The translations under genes were made by a program, and so were the position numbers. Below, piece after piece: positions 62,969-64,000 of a stretch of 64,000 bases of DNA (position 1 is its first letter; each line of letters begins with the position of its first letter). A model generated the notes under the pieces. The model was not told the DNA's origin. It ran no database searches and saw only the letters and a program-made list of their open reading frames with translations. The DNA comes from PALSA-693 sp963834725 (GTDB lineage: Bacteria > Actinomycetota > Acidimicrobiia > Acidimicrobiales > Palsa-688): contig CAWICN010000001.1 in assembly GCA_963834725.1 (NCBI GenBank), positions 5,580,001-5,644,000 on the forward strand, given 5' to 3'.

Positions 62969-63895
62969 GACCGTTAAGGACACGAGCTTCGAAGACACAC
63001 TCCTTCGGGTCGTACGTACCTTCGAGGCCGACCTCCTCGTTGAACTTGGCCTTGAGGACGGGATCGCCGTCTTCGAGCAGAGGAAGTAGACCGCCGATCG
63101 CTTCGAGTTCGGCTCTGAGTTCGGCCGGGGTCACGGTCTCCGTCGCCTTGAGCTGGGCTTGCTGCGACTGAGCTTCTGCTGCCGCTCGCTCTGCAGTGAC
63201 CTGCTTGATCCAGCCCGCGACGATCGTGGGCTCGGTGCCGACTTCGAGGGCTTGGCGGTAGCGCTCCAGCTTGCGGTCGCACTCGCGAATGGCTCCCTTG
63301 ATGGCAGACGTTTCGACCGCCGGCTCGGTGGTGGAGACCGCCGCCATGGCGACGCAGGTGTCGTCGATGTGTTCGTCTCCGAAGAGTTCGACAAGCCAAG
63401 TGTCGAGGTGGGGGAGTGGGTCGTGCTCGCGGAAGTTGACCGATCGAGGGTGTATCGGTGGCGAGGGCGTATTCGTTAGCGAACTTGCAGCGGTAGTAGG
63501 TCCGGCCACCGCTCACGGCGTCTTGCATGTACCGTCCACAACCGCACTTGACCCTGTGACGCAGGGCGTAGATGCGGTTCCGCCTTGGCGCAGTCCAGGT
63601 CCGTGAGCCCGCTCGCCCGACCATCCGCCGCTGAACCGCGTCGAACGTCTCCCGGGTGATCAGCAGCTCGTGCGCCGGCCCGGCCGACCAGACCCACGAC
63701 TCCTCGCTGTTCCGGCGCCGCTTCCACGGAAGCGAGCGGGTCTGGCCGACATCGAAGAAATCGATGACGATAGCGCCGCCGGCAGATTCGACGAGCTGGC
63801 GGCTGCGGTGCAGTTGCCATTGCTTCTACGACTCGGGGTCCTGCTGATCCTCGGTGCTGACCCAACCGTAGAAGGCGAAGCGGATCATGACCGTC
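62969..63895 (-). pseudogene. Serine recombinase relic (amber, deletion and frameshift) abutting att copy 3
   Basis: From the ATG at about 63890: IRFAFYGWVSTEDQQDPES (catalytic Ser in VST), then a TAG codon, QWQLHRSRQLVESAGGAIV and FFDVGQTRSLPWKRR. The frame then jumps to AHELLITRETFDAVQRRM, so about 200 residues of the catalytic/recombinase region are deleted. The zinc ribbon KCGCGRYMQDAVSGGRTYYRC follows, then a frameshift near 63460 and VNFREHDPLPHLDTWLVEL with a coiled coil. The C-terminus runs into the att sequence. The family (YGRVSTEDQQDPE type) is common in actinobacterial elements. Confidence 0.75.
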
Positions 63896-64000
63896 GACCC
63901 TACGCCGCCAGTTTCGGCTGGCTGGGGACCGCTTGCTGTGCCCGGGCGCTCAACGAGATCCTGGCCAGGTGCGTAGCAGTGTCACCGCGCACCGAGCAGG
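63896..64000. other. Window edge, unassigned
   Basis: 105 bp with no supported feature. Confidence 0.3.

Overview
The window is high-GC actinobacterial DNA. The short Acidimicrobiia-like phosphoglycerate kinase, frequent GTG starts, a mycothiol-enzyme remnant and the order uvrA / uvrC-rapZ-yvcK-gap-pgk-tpiA-secG all point to Actinomycetota, probably class Acidimicrobiia. This placement is an inference from gene content and order; no marker phylogeny was possible.

Positions 1-23,320 are conserved chromosome. They hold a type II NADH dehydrogenase (partial), uvrA, nadA, uvrC, an alpha/beta-hydrolase relic, a methyltransferase, an AbiEi/DUF559 protein, rapZ and yvcK, then the lower-glycolysis block gap-pgk-tpiA with secG. 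A dipeptide/oligopeptide ABC transporter operon follows (lipoprotein binding protein, two ATPases, two permeases), then menB and a tRNA-Leu(GAG). whiA, normally next to yvcK, is absent from its usual place. gap, pgk, tpiA and the binding-protein gene all carry frameshifts although the surrounding genes are intact.

Positions 23,321-62,968 are accessory DNA inserted at the 3' end of tRNA-Leu. The last 15 bases of the tRNA plus two further bases (17 bp) recur at 37,916-37,932 and 62,952-62,968, so the region reads as two tandem islands of about 14.6 and 25.0 kb. A 502-bp segment ending in the att copy, with a toxin-like gene, is almost identical at both internal boundaries. Island A carries an AbiEii-type pair, a lipoprotein, a methylenetetrahydrofolate reductase-like gene, VapBC, relics of a conjugation coupling protein and of HemD joined head to head, a dihydrofolate-reductase-like protein, a complete glyoxylate shunt operon (malate synthase and long isocitrate lyase), and an HTH-antitoxin/toxin pair at its end.

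Island B is mosaic and decayed. It holds a frameshifted nitronate monooxygenase, a PadR/hydrolase pair, a complete IS21-type element with a 7-bp target duplication, ArsR plus a membrane protein, a CBS protein, an amidohydrolase, an ankyrin-repeat protein, IS630 and IS110 fragments, a large serine recombinase interrupted by an amber codon, the 5' part of a group II intron, and a secreted three-repeat protein of unknown function. Beyond the last att copy lies a second broken serine recombinase. No intact integrase is visible, so both islands are probably immobile now. Several adjacent accessory ORFs are separated only by one in-frame UGA, which is reported as a finding.
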